From Neckera pumila (Eukaryota; Streptophyta; Bryopsida; Hypnales; Neckeraceae), in the NCBI GenBank assembly GCA_963969595.1, contig OZ018409.1, positions 5,718,520-5,782,519 on the forward strand: a stretch of 64,000 bases of DNA. Reading direction: 5' to 3'. The position numbers and the translations under genes were made by a program. This document shows positions 1 to 11,395 of this stretch, one piece after another. How positions within the stretch are numbered: position 1 is the stretch's first letter; each line of letters begins with the position of its first letter. Under the pieces are notes generated by a model. That model was not told where the DNA came from and did not search any database. It was given only the letters and a program-made list of their open reading frames with translations.

Positions 1-295
1 GGCGCAGTTAGTTTACTTATCCAAAATTAAAGAGCTAAGTTAATTGGTGGAAATGAATGTACGTTCAATGCCAGTTAACTAGCAACATATTTGCTAACTG
101 AAAGAATTTGGTCAGCTCTCAAAAAGACAACTAATTTCAATCCGCTATCGTGCTCCTTGCTTGGTGCGGGAGGGACCATAAAACTGAATAAGGAATGCAA
201 ATTCATGAGAAAAACCTTGCTCCTAAAGTATCTCCAGAAAGTCGTGCAAAATCGCAACAGGAGAGATAAGTTTCTGAAAAGAAAGACAATCATAC

Positions 296-1602
296 CTGCT
301 CCTCTGCAGACACGACAATCCGTAAGCCCATTCTCTGTTTTCATTTTCCCGTCTATGCAGAATACACATTTTGTACCTCCTGGTTCCAAAACATCAACAT
401 ATAACTTAGATGCAATTTAGATTTGAGTTGACACAAAAGTACGGGATTATAGTAAAAGATTAGGGTAGAGTGCAGCTCAGCTCTCACCCAGTGCATGCTT
501 TATGGAGCGGTGTGCACTCGCCCCAGATTTCCTAGGTTTTCATACTGATTCAAACATCATGACTTAGTGTATCTCTAATTGGAACACTATGCAGTACAAG
601 AAGAAAACCCCAAGCTCCAAAGCCACTTGTTGACTGACTGACTATTATTTAACTCAAAAGTTCTCTTTCCTCCTTTCTGAAGATCAAACCAAGTACAACA
701 TTCAACCAAGAAAAAGTTCATTTATTGATGGCACGCTCTTTTGGTGCCAAATTAAATCATGGGTTCCACTAAATTGAATGAGCAGTAATAATAGTCCACC
801 AGCAGAGCATACTTAAATTTTCAGCAATGTGGACGAATTAGGTCGCTGTAACGAGAGCTAAGTGCAAAAGAAAACCTAGAGTCTTACCATTTCCTCCACA
901 TTTCGTACACGTCACTGGTTCACCCTGCATTGAATCCCCGTTCACTCGGTTACACGAGATCACCATAAACGACCGAGCACTACATTTTCAAAAAAATCTT
1001 TCTCAGTAAACTTTTTAGGTAAAGTGAAACGCCGCCAATACTCACAGACAGAGACATGACTTGAGCGTCACTACTTCCCGCCCATTGTCACAGAATGGCA
1101 CCGAGAATTTCAGAAGAGGCAAAAAAAAGATTGAAATCACGAAAATCCAAATGAGGTCGTAATTGGGAGGCGAAAATTAGGAGAGATGAACTAGGTTTGC
1201 CTTGAGCCCGTAATAAAGAGACGCCGACGTCGCGGCCAACACACTCGCCCCAATGATCAAGTTCTGCAAATTCTCGGGATCGACCATATCAGCCACCACG
1301 AGACACCGCTCAATCAGGCTCGCTCTGCACGACGACGACAATTGAGAGCCCCGCATTGTTCTCCCCCTTCGCCTCCTTCCGGAGACACCAACCAGCCCCT
1401 GCGACTTCCATTGCGAGACTGTTTGCAGGAGGATGAAACTGCGACGAGGCCGTGAGGACAGAATACAGCATCGAATTTGGAAATTGAGAGATGGCTGGAG
1501 AGAGGGGGAAGTGGCGGAGGTGCATGGGGAGGAATGCGAAGACGATCGACCACGGTGAGGGAGAGAAGGGCGAGAGGCGGCGAGAGGGGAGCAGGACGCC
1601 AT
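296..1602 (-). CDS. DnaJ-type zinc-finger protein gene, first three exons (3' end outside window)
   Basis: Three exons fit one frame: 1201-1602 (134 codons), 888-924 and 296-379. Exon 1 starts MASCSP, is rich in Ser and Arg like an organelle transit peptide, then has a hydrophobic segment ([20 protein letters not shown]) that could span a membrane. Exons 2 and 3 give [25 protein letters not shown] and DCRVCRGAG, i.e. two CxxCxGxG knuckles around a CxxCxxGK, as in the DnaJ cysteine-rich domain without a J domain. Exon 2 has AG/GT borders, and exon 3 ends at a GT donor (295). The exon 1 donor would have to be GC (AAG|GCAAAC at 1200), because no GT keeps the phase. A fourth knuckle and the stop should lie before position 1. 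Plant J-less DnaJ zinc-finger proteins are mostly plastid redox or assembly factors; that role is inferred from family and targeting only. Confidence 0.72.
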
Positions 1603-1913
1603 AGCTGAGGCCCAGAAGAGCTTCAGTCAATCCTGAGCTCTGGAACTTTTTCGTAACAATATCCGGAACTTAAGTTGGAGACGTCGCTTGGGACCTCGAT
1701 TTTTGCCGAAGTGGTGATTTTGTGATATTGAGGCGTGTGTATCTCAATTACATGAACGACACCAAATCACTGTGACCTGTTTGCAAATTAAACGGTCCTC
1801 CTATATACATTCTTGTGTAAAATGTAAGGCCTATGAACATAAGTTAGAGCCTAGAGTCAATTTTCAGAACACCTATTTTCAGCACTTTTGAAATTTGCAA
1901 AATATATATTCAT
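1603..1913. other. upstream region of the DnaJ-type gene
   Basis: Spacer 5' of the minus-strand gene. It carries the presumed 5' leader and promoter, but I see no clear TATA element or other assignable motif. Confidence 0.3.
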
Positions 1914-2091
1914 ATGGAAATTTTTGTTAGAATGGCGGTATTAGGCGTGCCATTTGATCATCTAGGACCAATATAGATTTCATAACATCCAGTCTAAACC
2001 GTCTAGGACAAGGATAGATTTGAGAACGGCCTATTGAAACTGTAAAAGTGCCAAAGTTACGGAATGGTACCATTTTAATGAAATTCACCAT
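1914..2091. mobile_element. 4-bp-TSD MITE (family M), short copy
   Basis: The ends are ATGGAAATTTTTGTTAGAAT and the reverse complement of ATTTTAATGAAATTCACCAT. The copy is flanked by a direct repeat TCAT (1910-1913 and 2092-2095). The interior holds TCTAGGA...TAGATTT units as in the longer copies at 36464 and 47844. It is noncoding. Confidence 0.75.
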
Positions 2092-2095
2092 TCAT

Positions 2096-3200
2096 ATGTT
2101 GTGCAAAAATTCATGCATAAAGAATTTATCTTCTCCTTTTGACTCCCAATAAGATTCACCAATGATTTAGACAATTTAATAATTCAAACAAATCTGAGAT
2201 GTTTATTTGGCCAATTTATGTGTAATTTCTTTACGGCCAATAGCCCAAAATGATTCCAAGTGTAATTCCAACCCCTAAAACTAAAATAACATAGAAAATA
2301 GCCCCAATAAGCAATTGAGCTTAGTTCTAATCATTAATTATTCAAATCTTTGTTGGATCTACTGTAGTTGGAATTTTTGTTGAATCTTCAAAACTTGTTG
2401 GGAATCCTAAACCCCTTCTACAAACTAGGGAGACCTTTACAATTATCTCTAATAAGTGTATTGTATTCCTTATTTTTACAACCATTCAAAACTTCTTTGT
2501 CTTCTAAACATATCAAGTTTACAATACACTATCTTAGGTTTTCCCAAGGTAGGCACTCAAAAACCCACCAAGTTTTGCTACTACACCTAGTTACTAGCAT
2601 TAAACTCATCAAATTTTCATATTTTCTTGTTGACAAGTGAAAACAAGTTCCAAAGCACCAAGGAATGCAACATTTGGATATTGTATGCAAAAGTTAAGTA
2701 GGGTCAAAGTTTATTTTGGGCTCTCAAAACATTCTTCTACATAAGTACCTACTGATTTTGATGGTGGTTTTGGGTCAGTAGTGCATTTGGGGGTGCCCAC
2801 CTTAGGTCTTATGCCAATTGAAACTGCATTCCAATTCTCTAATTATGCATTTTTTTGACGCCGAAAGAGTTTTCAAGGTGCTTGTACTGGATGTGCTCAA
2901 ACTTGCTCTCATGTTAAGAAGGTGCACGTTATAGGCAACAATCTCTACGGGTTCACTTATAGTGTAATCGGCCTTGTTACAGGACCAATCTTAATACTCC
3001 GTAATAAATCCTGTTCACAGAACCAATCGTTGCTAAAATCAAATAAACATCATGCCATAACTTCACGTAACTCATACCGGATCTCATTTCGTTTCAAAGG
3101 GATAAATGCTTGCAATTCAAGCATTTGTCAGTCAAGTCAGACATGGACAAAATGAATCAGTAACATCTATTTCTTGATTCTGCATTTACAAGAATATCAT
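2096..3200. other. AT-rich intergenic spacer
   Basis: No supported gene. Short ORFs here (for example 2368-2640) are AT-rich, match nothing I recognise and lack plausible composition. The right end probably contains the VHA-c 3' untranslated region. Confidence 0.4.
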
Positions 3201-3351
3201 CAGATACTTGATTTTATAGGAAATGACCATGACCAGCCATGTGGACCTTGTGAATAGGCTACACTACAAGCCTGAACCTCCATTTTTCTGCAGAGCCTCT
3301 TACAGTGAGAAGAAAGCCTAAACAAACAAACGAAAACAACCTGACGCAAGC

Positions 3352-5011
3352 CTAGTCAGCTCGGGATTGGCCAGCACGGGAAGATAGGATGATGCCCACA
3401 ATCAGTCCGTACAACGCAAGCGCTTCGGCGAAAATCAGGATCAAGATCATGCCCACGAAAAGCTTCGGCTGTTGAGCATTGGCCCTGCAAAACACGTCAA
3501 CAAGTGCTCAATATAGATGCAACCCTTCACTACCAGCTTTGCATTCGCAAATAGCAGGGGATTCAAAAACTCTGAAATGTTTCAAGGACATTTAGACACA
3601 TGACAAGAAATATCCTTATGATTCATAAAAGGTCTTGCTATGGTTACACTGCTCACACAGAGGCCACCCTAGGTATCATAGAGGACTACATATGATTACT
3701 GTGACCCTAAGGAGAAATATCCATCAATTGTGGCAAAAGTTCTCTTGAAAACTACTGAAACCCTGTCGACATACAATACATAGACATCCTCACCCAAATC
3801 AAGGTCTATGCAATGGAAAAATTTCACCCAGACTCAAACTTCAAAACAGAGAACAGATTTCCGAGGATTGCAAGAGAGACCAAGGCTGAGGGAATTAGTA
3901 CCTCACACCAGCATCTCCGACGATGCCAATGGCCATGCCGGCCGACAGACCAGCCAAACCGCAAGACAAACCAGACGACAAATGCGCATAGCCGTCGAAC
4001 ACATAGTAAGGCTTCGACTTGGGGTTAATGCCTGTACTGATGATCACGGCGATGATGAGACCGTAGATACCCAACACTCCCGCCATGACCACGGGCACAA
4101 TGGACTTCATCACCAGCTCAGGCCGCATCACACCCATGGAAGCCACTCCCACACCACTCTTGGCCGTCCCATACGCAGCGCCCATGCCTGCACGCCACCA
4201 ACGCCCACTGTAAATCCCAATGATCACGAAGATCCAACGAGAAAAAACATTAGGGTTTCAAGGAAACTCCCTAAGGACCACTCAAGCCCCTGGATTGCAT
4301 GGAGCCTACGGAAGGGGCAAGCCACGACAACAAATACTCAAATTTGATGGAACTAAGACTGTATTTGAACATAAAAACTCGGGAGCTCTACTGGACGGTA
4401 CGCACAGAAACTGGAAGAGAATCTCTAAAAGCCGGAATCTATGGGTTAAACCCACTGCACCCGAAAGCAAATACTCGGGCAAGCGTGTACCAAAACAAGG
4501 TATGCCCCGACTTCTCCGAGTAAACACTAACCACAACCACCATGATATGCTAATTCCCCCCAAATAAACAATTTTAGACTAACATCACGCTCGTCCGGCC
4601 GAATTTTCACCACCATTTCTACACCACACGAGTGTCACAGATCCTCCAAGAAAGTAGCATCATAGTTTTGGCAGACACTCTTAACAGGTTCCCTAATCGC
4701 TACACAGGACCATCAAGATCCACGATTTCAAGGATAAGAACTCCGAAAGCTCGGTCGACTACAAACCGCCGACAACTAAAACAACTGATAACTATCCATC
4801 TCTAACCTCTCGAACACAAAATCCGATAACCCTGATCAGAAGGGAGTTAAGTCTCCGGTCGAGAAAACCCTCAGAAGGATTAAAACCCCAAAAAGAAACG
4901 CAAGGTTGAGCAGATCGGGTGCATACACGAGAAGACAAGGGCGGCTGCGGCTCCGATGAAGCCGAAGAAGGGCGCGATTTCATCTCCATTAAACACCGCG
5001 GCGGTCGCCAT
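3352..5011 (-). CDS. VHA-c: V-type proton ATPase 16-kDa proteolipid subunit c (intact, three exons)
   Basis: Forms the c-ring of the membrane V0 sector, which carries protons across vacuolar and endomembranes. Exons are 4927-5011, 3902-4187 and 3352-3484 (85, 286 and 133 bp), giving 167 residues, normal for plant subunit c. Both introns have GT-AG borders (739 and 417 bp). Exon 1 gives [20 protein letters not shown]; exon 2 begins with the Cys-Met-Gly-Ala-Ala-Tyr junction and carries the second and third membrane helices through GDAGVR; exon 3 gives [12 protein letters not shown] and the fourth helix, where the Glu of [10 protein letters not shown] is the proton-binding residue. The start ATG sits in GCGCCATGG. 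The reading frame is fully open. A broken second copy lies at 61.4-62.5 kb. This is almost certainly a functional housekeeping gene. Confidence 0.96.
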
Positions 5012-5280
5012 GGCGCTCGCTCACTCGATCTCGGAGTAAACGGCAAAGGAAATCAACAGGAATAGATGCAAAACGGGACAGATGTGGAAGACAGAAGGGT
5101 TAAGAGGCGAAAGAGGGACAGATCTGAGAGTAGCAGAGACAACAGCCGCAGCAGCAGTGCACGAAAGAGAAAAAAAAAACAAGCAACGAGGTTTGCTCAG
5201 TAGGGAAGAGAACAGATGTGAAGCATCTCAAAAACGCGGAAGACGTCGCCCTTAGCCACCTCTTTGCACCCAGACCTCTT
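5012..5280 (-). promoter_or_regulatory. VHA-c 5' leader and proximal promoter
   Basis: GC-richer, pyrimidine-rich (on the coding strand) sequence directly upstream of the VHA-c start. It is strongly conserved with 62496-62757 next to the second copy, which marks it as the transcribed leader and core promoter carried in the duplication. No TATA box can be assigned. Confidence 0.5.
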
Positions 5281-5352
5281 TAATATCACTTTCTCTAATA
5301 TCACTTTCTCTAATATCACTTTCTCTAATATCACTTTCTCTAATATCACATT
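5281..5352. repeat. 15-bp tandem repeat TAATATCACTTTCTC
   Basis: Four exact head-to-tail copies (5281-5340) and a degenerate fifth. The duplicated locus has only one copy near 62758, so the array expanded (or contracted) after the duplication. Confidence 0.9.
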
Positions 5353-5464
5353 CTTCGTCAGAAGGAAGGAGGTTAATCCCTAATGTCCTTGTGCCGTCGC
5401 CACAGAAAATAAAAGTAAAAGTAAAAGTAAGTTTTTTAATTTTTTTCATTCAAAAAATAACTCA

Positions 5465-6300
5465 AAATCTGTAATTTCAACACCATATACTGTTTGTTTT
5501 GTGCCTTGTGCTGTTGCCACAACCAAAAGGAAAAGTCATTTTTTTATTGATATAAAACTTTGAAATTCAATAACTTTAACACCGTCATTCCAAATGCCAC
5601 GAAACAAAGCCTGTCCTATCTTCCCTGCCAAGAGCTTTCCAATGGTACCAAGAACGCGATCCAAATCAAAGTAAAGTACTTTTCTAATTTTTTGATCCAT
5701 AAATGCTTTGAAATTCAATAACTTCCGCACCGTAGGTCCAAACACTACGAAACCAAGCCCGTGCACCCCCCTCCTTGCCAAGAGCTTTCCGATGATACTA
5801 AGCACGCGGCCAGAGGACGCACGGTTTGGGAGATCTCAACGTAACAAAACAAACAAATTAGGTATCTAAATATAGGTAAAAAAAACATGCTAACTTAATA
5901 TATAGAGATATAGAGATTCCAACACCACAAAATAAAGTCTGTGCACCACTCTTCACACTTCCTCATAGAGACATTTTTCACAGTTTGAAGAATGTGCCCG
6001 ATGGATGCACTATTCTAGAGATCTCACCATAACATACAAAACAAAAAACAAAAAAACAACCTATTTAAAGGAATGGACTAGTATGCCTTGCACAACATAT
6101 AATATTAAAAAAAAAATCTAATTTTCTAGTTCATAATATTTCATAAAAACTTTGAAATTCAATAATTTTTTTATTGTGAGTTGGAACATTATGAAACATA
6201 GCCCAAGCATGCACCCCTCGCAGAGAGCTTTCCGATAGTATCAAGAATGTAACATGGAGATGCATAGACCAAAGATCTCACCATAACAAACAAATTAATA
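5465..6300. repeat. degenerate tandem repeat, about four diverged units
   Basis: A block with shared landmarks (CAAGCCCGTGCACC, CAAGAGCTTTCCGATG, GGAGATCTCA, TAACAAACAAATTA) recurs near 5540-5690, 5700-5860, 5920-6040 and 6165-6300. On the minus strand two units are in one open frame (5536-5805), giving two related peptides with IGKLLA and a following NDGVKVIEF/GPTVRKLLNF segment. No known protein family is recognised; I treat it as repeat DNA. Confidence 0.5.
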
Positions 6301-6319
6301 CAAATAGACTAATACAAAG

Positions 6320-7755
6320 TATGAAAATTTTGATGTCTATGAAACTTTGAAGTTATAAAATCTTATCAAGTTCTTTTATTTAATATTTATTTAATCAAAA
6401 TTTCTTTAAAAGTCTATTTTAAGCATCAAAATCCAATTGGGGAAAACATATTTTTTGTGATTTTTTTTTAAGATTTTGTACAAGAATGTCCATTGCAAAT
6501 CTTGATTTTCTAATGTGAAAGGGCTCTTGGAGATGAGCCTCAAATACACTAAATCTTTGGGAAAAATTCACACTTAAAATTCATTTAAAAAAATTATAAC
6601 TTAGATTTGGGAAGTTGTAAATCAGTTAAGGTGATGCATGTTGTGTTCTTTGACCTCAAATTTTTTTGTGACTCCAATTCTAGATTTGACATAGAAAATG
6701 AGGATTGAAAGACTTCAAATCACTTTTACAATTTTAACCCCTAACTGCCTAAGCGACCAAATATGGTCGCTCCAAAATTTCAGGCTCATTTGGGTACGGG
6801 CAATTAAATTCCTTTGACCTGTTAAAATTTTTTCATGGGTAGTATTGAAGGTTAACTATTGGAAACTTTTATTTTTCACTAAAAAAGGTAAATATTTGAT
6901 TTTGAGAGGTCCTCAAAAGCATATATGTCTCATTGAGGAAGAGTAAAGCTTACAAATTTTATTTTATTTCTTGGCTTTAAACAAAGCTTGCCAATTTTAC
7001 TTGAATTGAGATCTAAAAAGTTCTACTTATTCATTTGCTTTGAAAATGGTCCCAATGGAAAGATTAAAGTGTTTTCATGATTTTCACCATTGAAAATTTA
7101 AACATGCAAGTGTTGATTTGGAGTTATTTGCGATTTCTATTTATAAAAAAAATTGCATTTCAACAATTGCAAGGTGGATTGTGTAATGAGTTTGATAGCT
7201 TTTCATGTGAAATTAAGTTTTTTGAAATTGTATTTTAGTGTGCTAACATAATTTGTAGTTGTTCATGTCACTTCCAATCTCCAAAAATATTTATATGCAA
7301 ATTTCTCAAACATTGTGGGGAGGGGCAGCATACTAAAAATAGAAAATATACATTTATCTTGTTATGATCTCACAATTCCTATGCAATTTTGCACTCAAAA
7401 TTGGTACACATACTAATAAGCTAGCTCTTTAAACACCTGCAAGGTTAGATTTTGAAAAAAAAACAATTTGCGTCATTGGAGATAACTATAAGTCCATGCT
7501 CTTTTTTCATAGGAAGAATACACTTGGAAAGGCTTAGGCACTTAGGGATTAACACCCTCATGATCAAACATTATTATCTTTCAATTTGTAAGTGATATTG
7601 TTGAATTTTCTTTTCCTATAAGATCCATAAAATGTCTAGTTTGATTTTTAATGGTTACAATTCTAAAAAATTGGTGAAATTTATTAAAACATGAGCTTTT
7701 GATTTAGCTATAAGTAAATCCAATAAGTTCAGAAAAAACCTTGGGCATTTAGGTG
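6320..7755. mobile_element. TTAA-type element, outer family O (left end lost), hosting a nested element
   Basis: Matches the O elements at 24999 and 42465 (AAGCATCAAAATCCAATT, CTCTTGGAGATGAGCC, TTAACACCCTCATGATCAAA landmarks). The right end GGGCATTTAGGTG is followed by TTAA (7756-7759). The left end merges into the tandem repeats without a clear terminus. It is interrupted by the A' element at 6738-7548. Noncoding. Confidence 0.6.
6738..7548. mobile_element. TTAA-type (piggyBac-like) element, family A', nested
   Basis: The left end CCCCTAACTGCCTAAGCGAC and the right end (reverse complement TCCCTAAGTGCCTAAGCC) match closely and are bounded by TTAA on both sides (6734-6737, 7549-7552). The same host sequence without the insert and with a single TTAA is present at 25430-25433 and 42893-42896 (TTAACACCCTCATGATCAAA), so the insertion and the TTAA duplication are demonstrated inside the window. 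A palindrome GCGACCAAATATGGTCGC lies just inside the left end only. No transposase. Confidence 0.85.
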
Positions 7756-7759
7756 TTAA

Positions 7760-8430
7760 CTCTGGTTTCAAAGACCAACAGAAATGAAGCTCTATTGAAG
7801 ATGGATCAACTATCTATGCCTCATGTCCCTAGATGGTGCACATCCTTTATTATTTTATATAGGATTAGAACTTTTTGGTTGTTTTTTACATTGATAACAA
7901 GATGAAGCTATTTCTAAAATAAATGGTAGAACACCGGAATGCACTAGATATTTAAAAACACCACTTGATGAGATGCCTAAAATTAATGTGTACATCTCCT
8001 AGGTCTATATCTACATGCTTTTGAAAAAATGGTTTTAGAACATCTAACAAAAACTTTGACCCTTCATAGCTTTTTCATGTAGTATCTAAATGATATGTTC
8101 TTTGATACTTTGAAATCTCCGATTACTTGCCAATGACAAAATGTAAAACTTTACCATCCTAATAATAAAAAGGCCATAGAGAAAATGTGGCAATTTTACA
8201 TGGACATCCCTACCTTAGATTGAAGTAAAAGTATTGTAATACTTGACAATGACATTTCTCATTCTAAAAAGCTTGAACACCTTTTTGCATTCAAATACAA
8301 TATAGAAGTTTGCTCTAATAAAATCCTACAAATAGGCATTACTAGTTGAGTAATATCAATTTTCTAATATCACATCTCCAATCACCTCCTTTGTTTTTAC
8401 ACCAAATGCTTTGGGGACGTTTTAGCCCCT
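7760..8430. other. AT-rich spacer, paralogous to 63666-64000
   Basis: No coding potential seen. The first part (AGCTCTATTGAAGATGG) matches the sequence after the O element at 63661, showing that the flank of VHA-c was copied to the right end of the window. Confidence 0.45.
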
Positions 8431-8435
8431 AAGTG

Positions 8436-9774
8436 CCCAAGGCACCATTAAATCTTACCAAAAAAAATCTTTGGTATCATTTAATTTAACATCCAAAAAT
8501 TTATTTTAAGCATCCAAAACAAATTTAATTGAAAAAATATTATTTATGATTTTGTGCAAGCCATTTCCATAAAGAGGTGATTGCAAGAAACACTTGTCCT
8601 ATTTTTTGCCCCCTTGCCCTTGGACGGGTGGTTTTTTGTTCATAACTTTTGTATTGTTTGTTCATTTGGCCATAAAATTTGGAAGGAAGGTACATATGGT
8701 AGTTGCAAACATTGAGTAATTTTTTCAAATTTTTTCAAATTTTTTTACTATCAGTTTAAACTACCCCCAATTGGATGTCTACTTTGGCCATTTTGAGGGG
8801 TTTTAGTCCTATTTTTGACCCAAAAATGCAAATTTGAAGCCACAAATTGGACATGTTGGAGGTCTATTAACATTATAAGGATTGATGATGATTTTTATGA
8901 AATAGCAACATGTCAGTTGCCCACATGGGGTCAAAGTGACCTTCCTTTGCGCAAAGGTTACGAAGAGGGAAAAAATTTCCTATTTGAATTTTTTGGTGCA
9001 ATGTAAGTGCAATCTTCTCTAGCAAAATGGATTTTTTTGTTTTTGTTTTTTGAATTTCTTTTTAATTATTAAAAATAAAAAGGTGCACAGACCCTTTTCT
9101 ACTATTTTTTGCTCCCAGTGGCTTCTATAGTACTTTGCAGCAGTCTATAGTACTACATAATACTGAATTGGCGATTCAAATCTGCAGACTCCTCGAATCG
9201 ATGGTTGAGATCTGCAGGGGCGTTGCAGAAATATAGTACTACATACTATTACATAATATTGCCTGTCTTATAGCCAAAAACTGCGGTTTGAGCCAAAAAA
9301 TGTGAAGTGTTTCTTGCAATTAACCTTGGTGTCTATTTTAAATCTTGATATTTTTGTATTAGAAAACCAAAGAAATGAACCTTAGATATACCAAACCTTA
9401 GGTAAAAAAATCAAATTCAAAATTCATTTAAAAAAATTGACAAGTAAATTTTGAAAAGTTGTAAATCAATTGAAGTGATGTATGTTGTATCCTTTGCCTT
9501 CATATTTTTTCACAATCTAAATTTCAGATTTGACATGTAAAAAGAGGATTGAAAGACTTCAAATTGCTTTCACAATTTTAACGCCATCTTAATCAAAAGT
9601 TATAATCTTTTAATCTATAAGTGATATTGCTGTGTTTTCTTTTTTAAATGTGATCCATAATTTGTGTAGATTGAATTTGTTTGATTACAGTTTTAATAAA
9701 AATTTAATAAAACATATCAAAACTTGGGCTTTCAATTTAATTTTGAACAAATACCAATAAGCTCAATTCAGGAG
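8436..9774. mobile_element. O-family TTAA-type element, degenerate, interrupted
   Basis: Left end CCCCTAAGTGCCCAAGGCAC after TTTAG; right end GCTCAATTCAGGAG before TTAA (9775). The interior matches the O family on both sides of a second insert at about 8580-9324. The ends are decayed, so the boundaries are less certain than for the other O copies. Confidence 0.5.
8580..9324. mobile_element. nested TIR element (family N)
   Basis: Left TTGCAAGAAACACTTGTCC and right GTGTTTCTTGCAA are inverted repeats that split an O element; the O sequence resumes at about 9330. Related ends (GGTCTTTCTTGCAACCAC) occur at 21691-21716, 29795-30523 and 37541-38297. The superfamily is not determined. The ORF at 8815-9006 is not credible as a gene. 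Confidence 0.5.
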
Positions 9775-9778
9775 TTAA

Positions 9779-10463
9779 AAGAGTTCAAAATTCTCTTTTG
9801 TGGTGCTCTAAAGTTACAAATGATGGATGTCATTTAACACTAATAATTTCAATAAAAATGTAAGCAAGAGGTCATTTAACACTAATAATTTTTCAATAAA
9901 TAAGCTTTCAAAAAACACTTCTGTTGTACCATTATCCATCACACTTTGCTTGCTAGATCATATTTCAACCACTTGGTAAATAATTCTATATAGCTCAAAT
10001 TCATAGTGAGGTAGATATAACCTTCTGAATCCCTCAAGGATTAAGAGATACATATATCCTCTTCAAATTTTTAATGGCAAATTCTCGGTAGAGTGAAACA
10101 AATTCAATATTTTGTAAACTAAACACTTATAGAGTAACAAGTTGATATATTTGTTGTATTTTTCAATTTTCAAAATTTCAATATAAGAAGTATTTAAGAA
10201 TTTATTTAGGAAATATAGTCTCATAGAAAAAGGGAGAAAACATAATATTTTTACAATGAAAGGGATAACAGAAATGGAAAAAAATTCTTGAACATTCCTA
10301 GTCTTTAATCTACATTGGGTTTAGAAGAAAATACTTCAAATTTGTAATTTTAGCAATTTTAAAAAGACAAGGTTCAATTTGGTGTGATTAAAAATACAAA
10401 GATAATTAGAATGATTCCAATTTTTTGAAGATGTTCCAAACAATATGCTAATAATATCTTTTG
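9779..10463. other. unit 1 spacer with an empty O site
   Basis: AT-rich, no gene seen. At 10315-10318 (AGTCTTTAATCTACATTGGG) it shows the single TTAA that is filled by an O element at 24999-25636 and 42465-43101. Confidence 0.6.
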
Positions 10464-10467
10464 TTAA

Positions 10468-11391
10468 CTCCTAAAGGAGCAAGGCCCTTTTTCTGCCAAA
10501 AGACACACAAAATTGCCATTTCTATAGCAAAAAGTAAAAAAAATTGAAAAATGCTTTTTCTCCACATCTAACTGTAGGATCTTACACCTAACTAGCGTGA
10601 GAGTGTGTGGAAAAAATTCAGAATTTTTGACCACACAGATTGCAAGATATCTGCATTTGAAGTGATCAAAACAAATTTTTCAACACATTGCGGGACTAGA
10701 TTTTTTGACTTTGAACATTTTTAACTTAAAATTTTGCACTGCATAGTTTTGAGCTTTAAACCTTTGTAGTGGAGAATTGAGGTTACAATCTAGGAAAAAA
10801 AAAATCCAAAAAAACTTAATTATCATTCTTTAAAAAATTATTAAGTAGAAGTAGATACAAGATAGAAGGAAAATCTAAAATATTCATATATTTTAGATGG
10901 AATTAAAATGCACTAATCCCAATGGTGAGATTGTTCTAGCAAATAATGTAAACCATGTAAAAAAAAAAAACTGAAAAATTTGAAAAACTGCATTCAAGAA
11001 ATGCATCCTAGAAGTTATTTTTCTCAAGAAGATGCTCTAATTGCCCAAAAAACAAGAATGTCCATAACTTTCTCATAACAAATCCAAATGAAATGAATAA
11101 AAGCTTTCCAAATAGACAAAAATATAAACTATGAGAAAAAAAATATTAAAAAAAATTCAATTTTTTGTCCATTTTTTTTTGCTGCCTGAGCTGCCTACCA
11201 TCACCTGTTTTGAGCTTATTTGGTCATAACTTTTTTCTCGGGCACCAATTGTGAAAAAAATTATATTCCCATAAACTTATCAGTTTTTTTATCTTTAAAA
11301 AAAGTTTCAAAAAACCACGACAAAATTTCAGCTCGTAGGTACTTGTTCAAAAATGCATTTGTCTTCCGAATGGACAACGGTCCTTTAGGGG
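10468..11391. mobile_element. TTAA-type element, family B (unit 1 only)
   Basis: Bounded by TTAA (10464-10467, 11392-11395). The ends are CTCCTAAAGGAGCAAGG and the reverse complement CCCCTAAAGGACCGTTGTCC. The same position in units 2 and 3 (near 25760 and 43230, TATTAAATT) is empty. The subterminal TTGTCC...GACAA hairpin is at the right end here, so the element lies opposite to the B copy at 27046. Noncoding. Confidence 0.78.
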
Positions 11392-11395
11392 TTAA

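Noticed and set aside
5536..5805. 89-residue ORF with two internal peptide repeats
   Set aside because: Lies wholly in a degenerate tandem DNA repeat; the other repeat units in the same block are frame-broken, so coding is unlikely.
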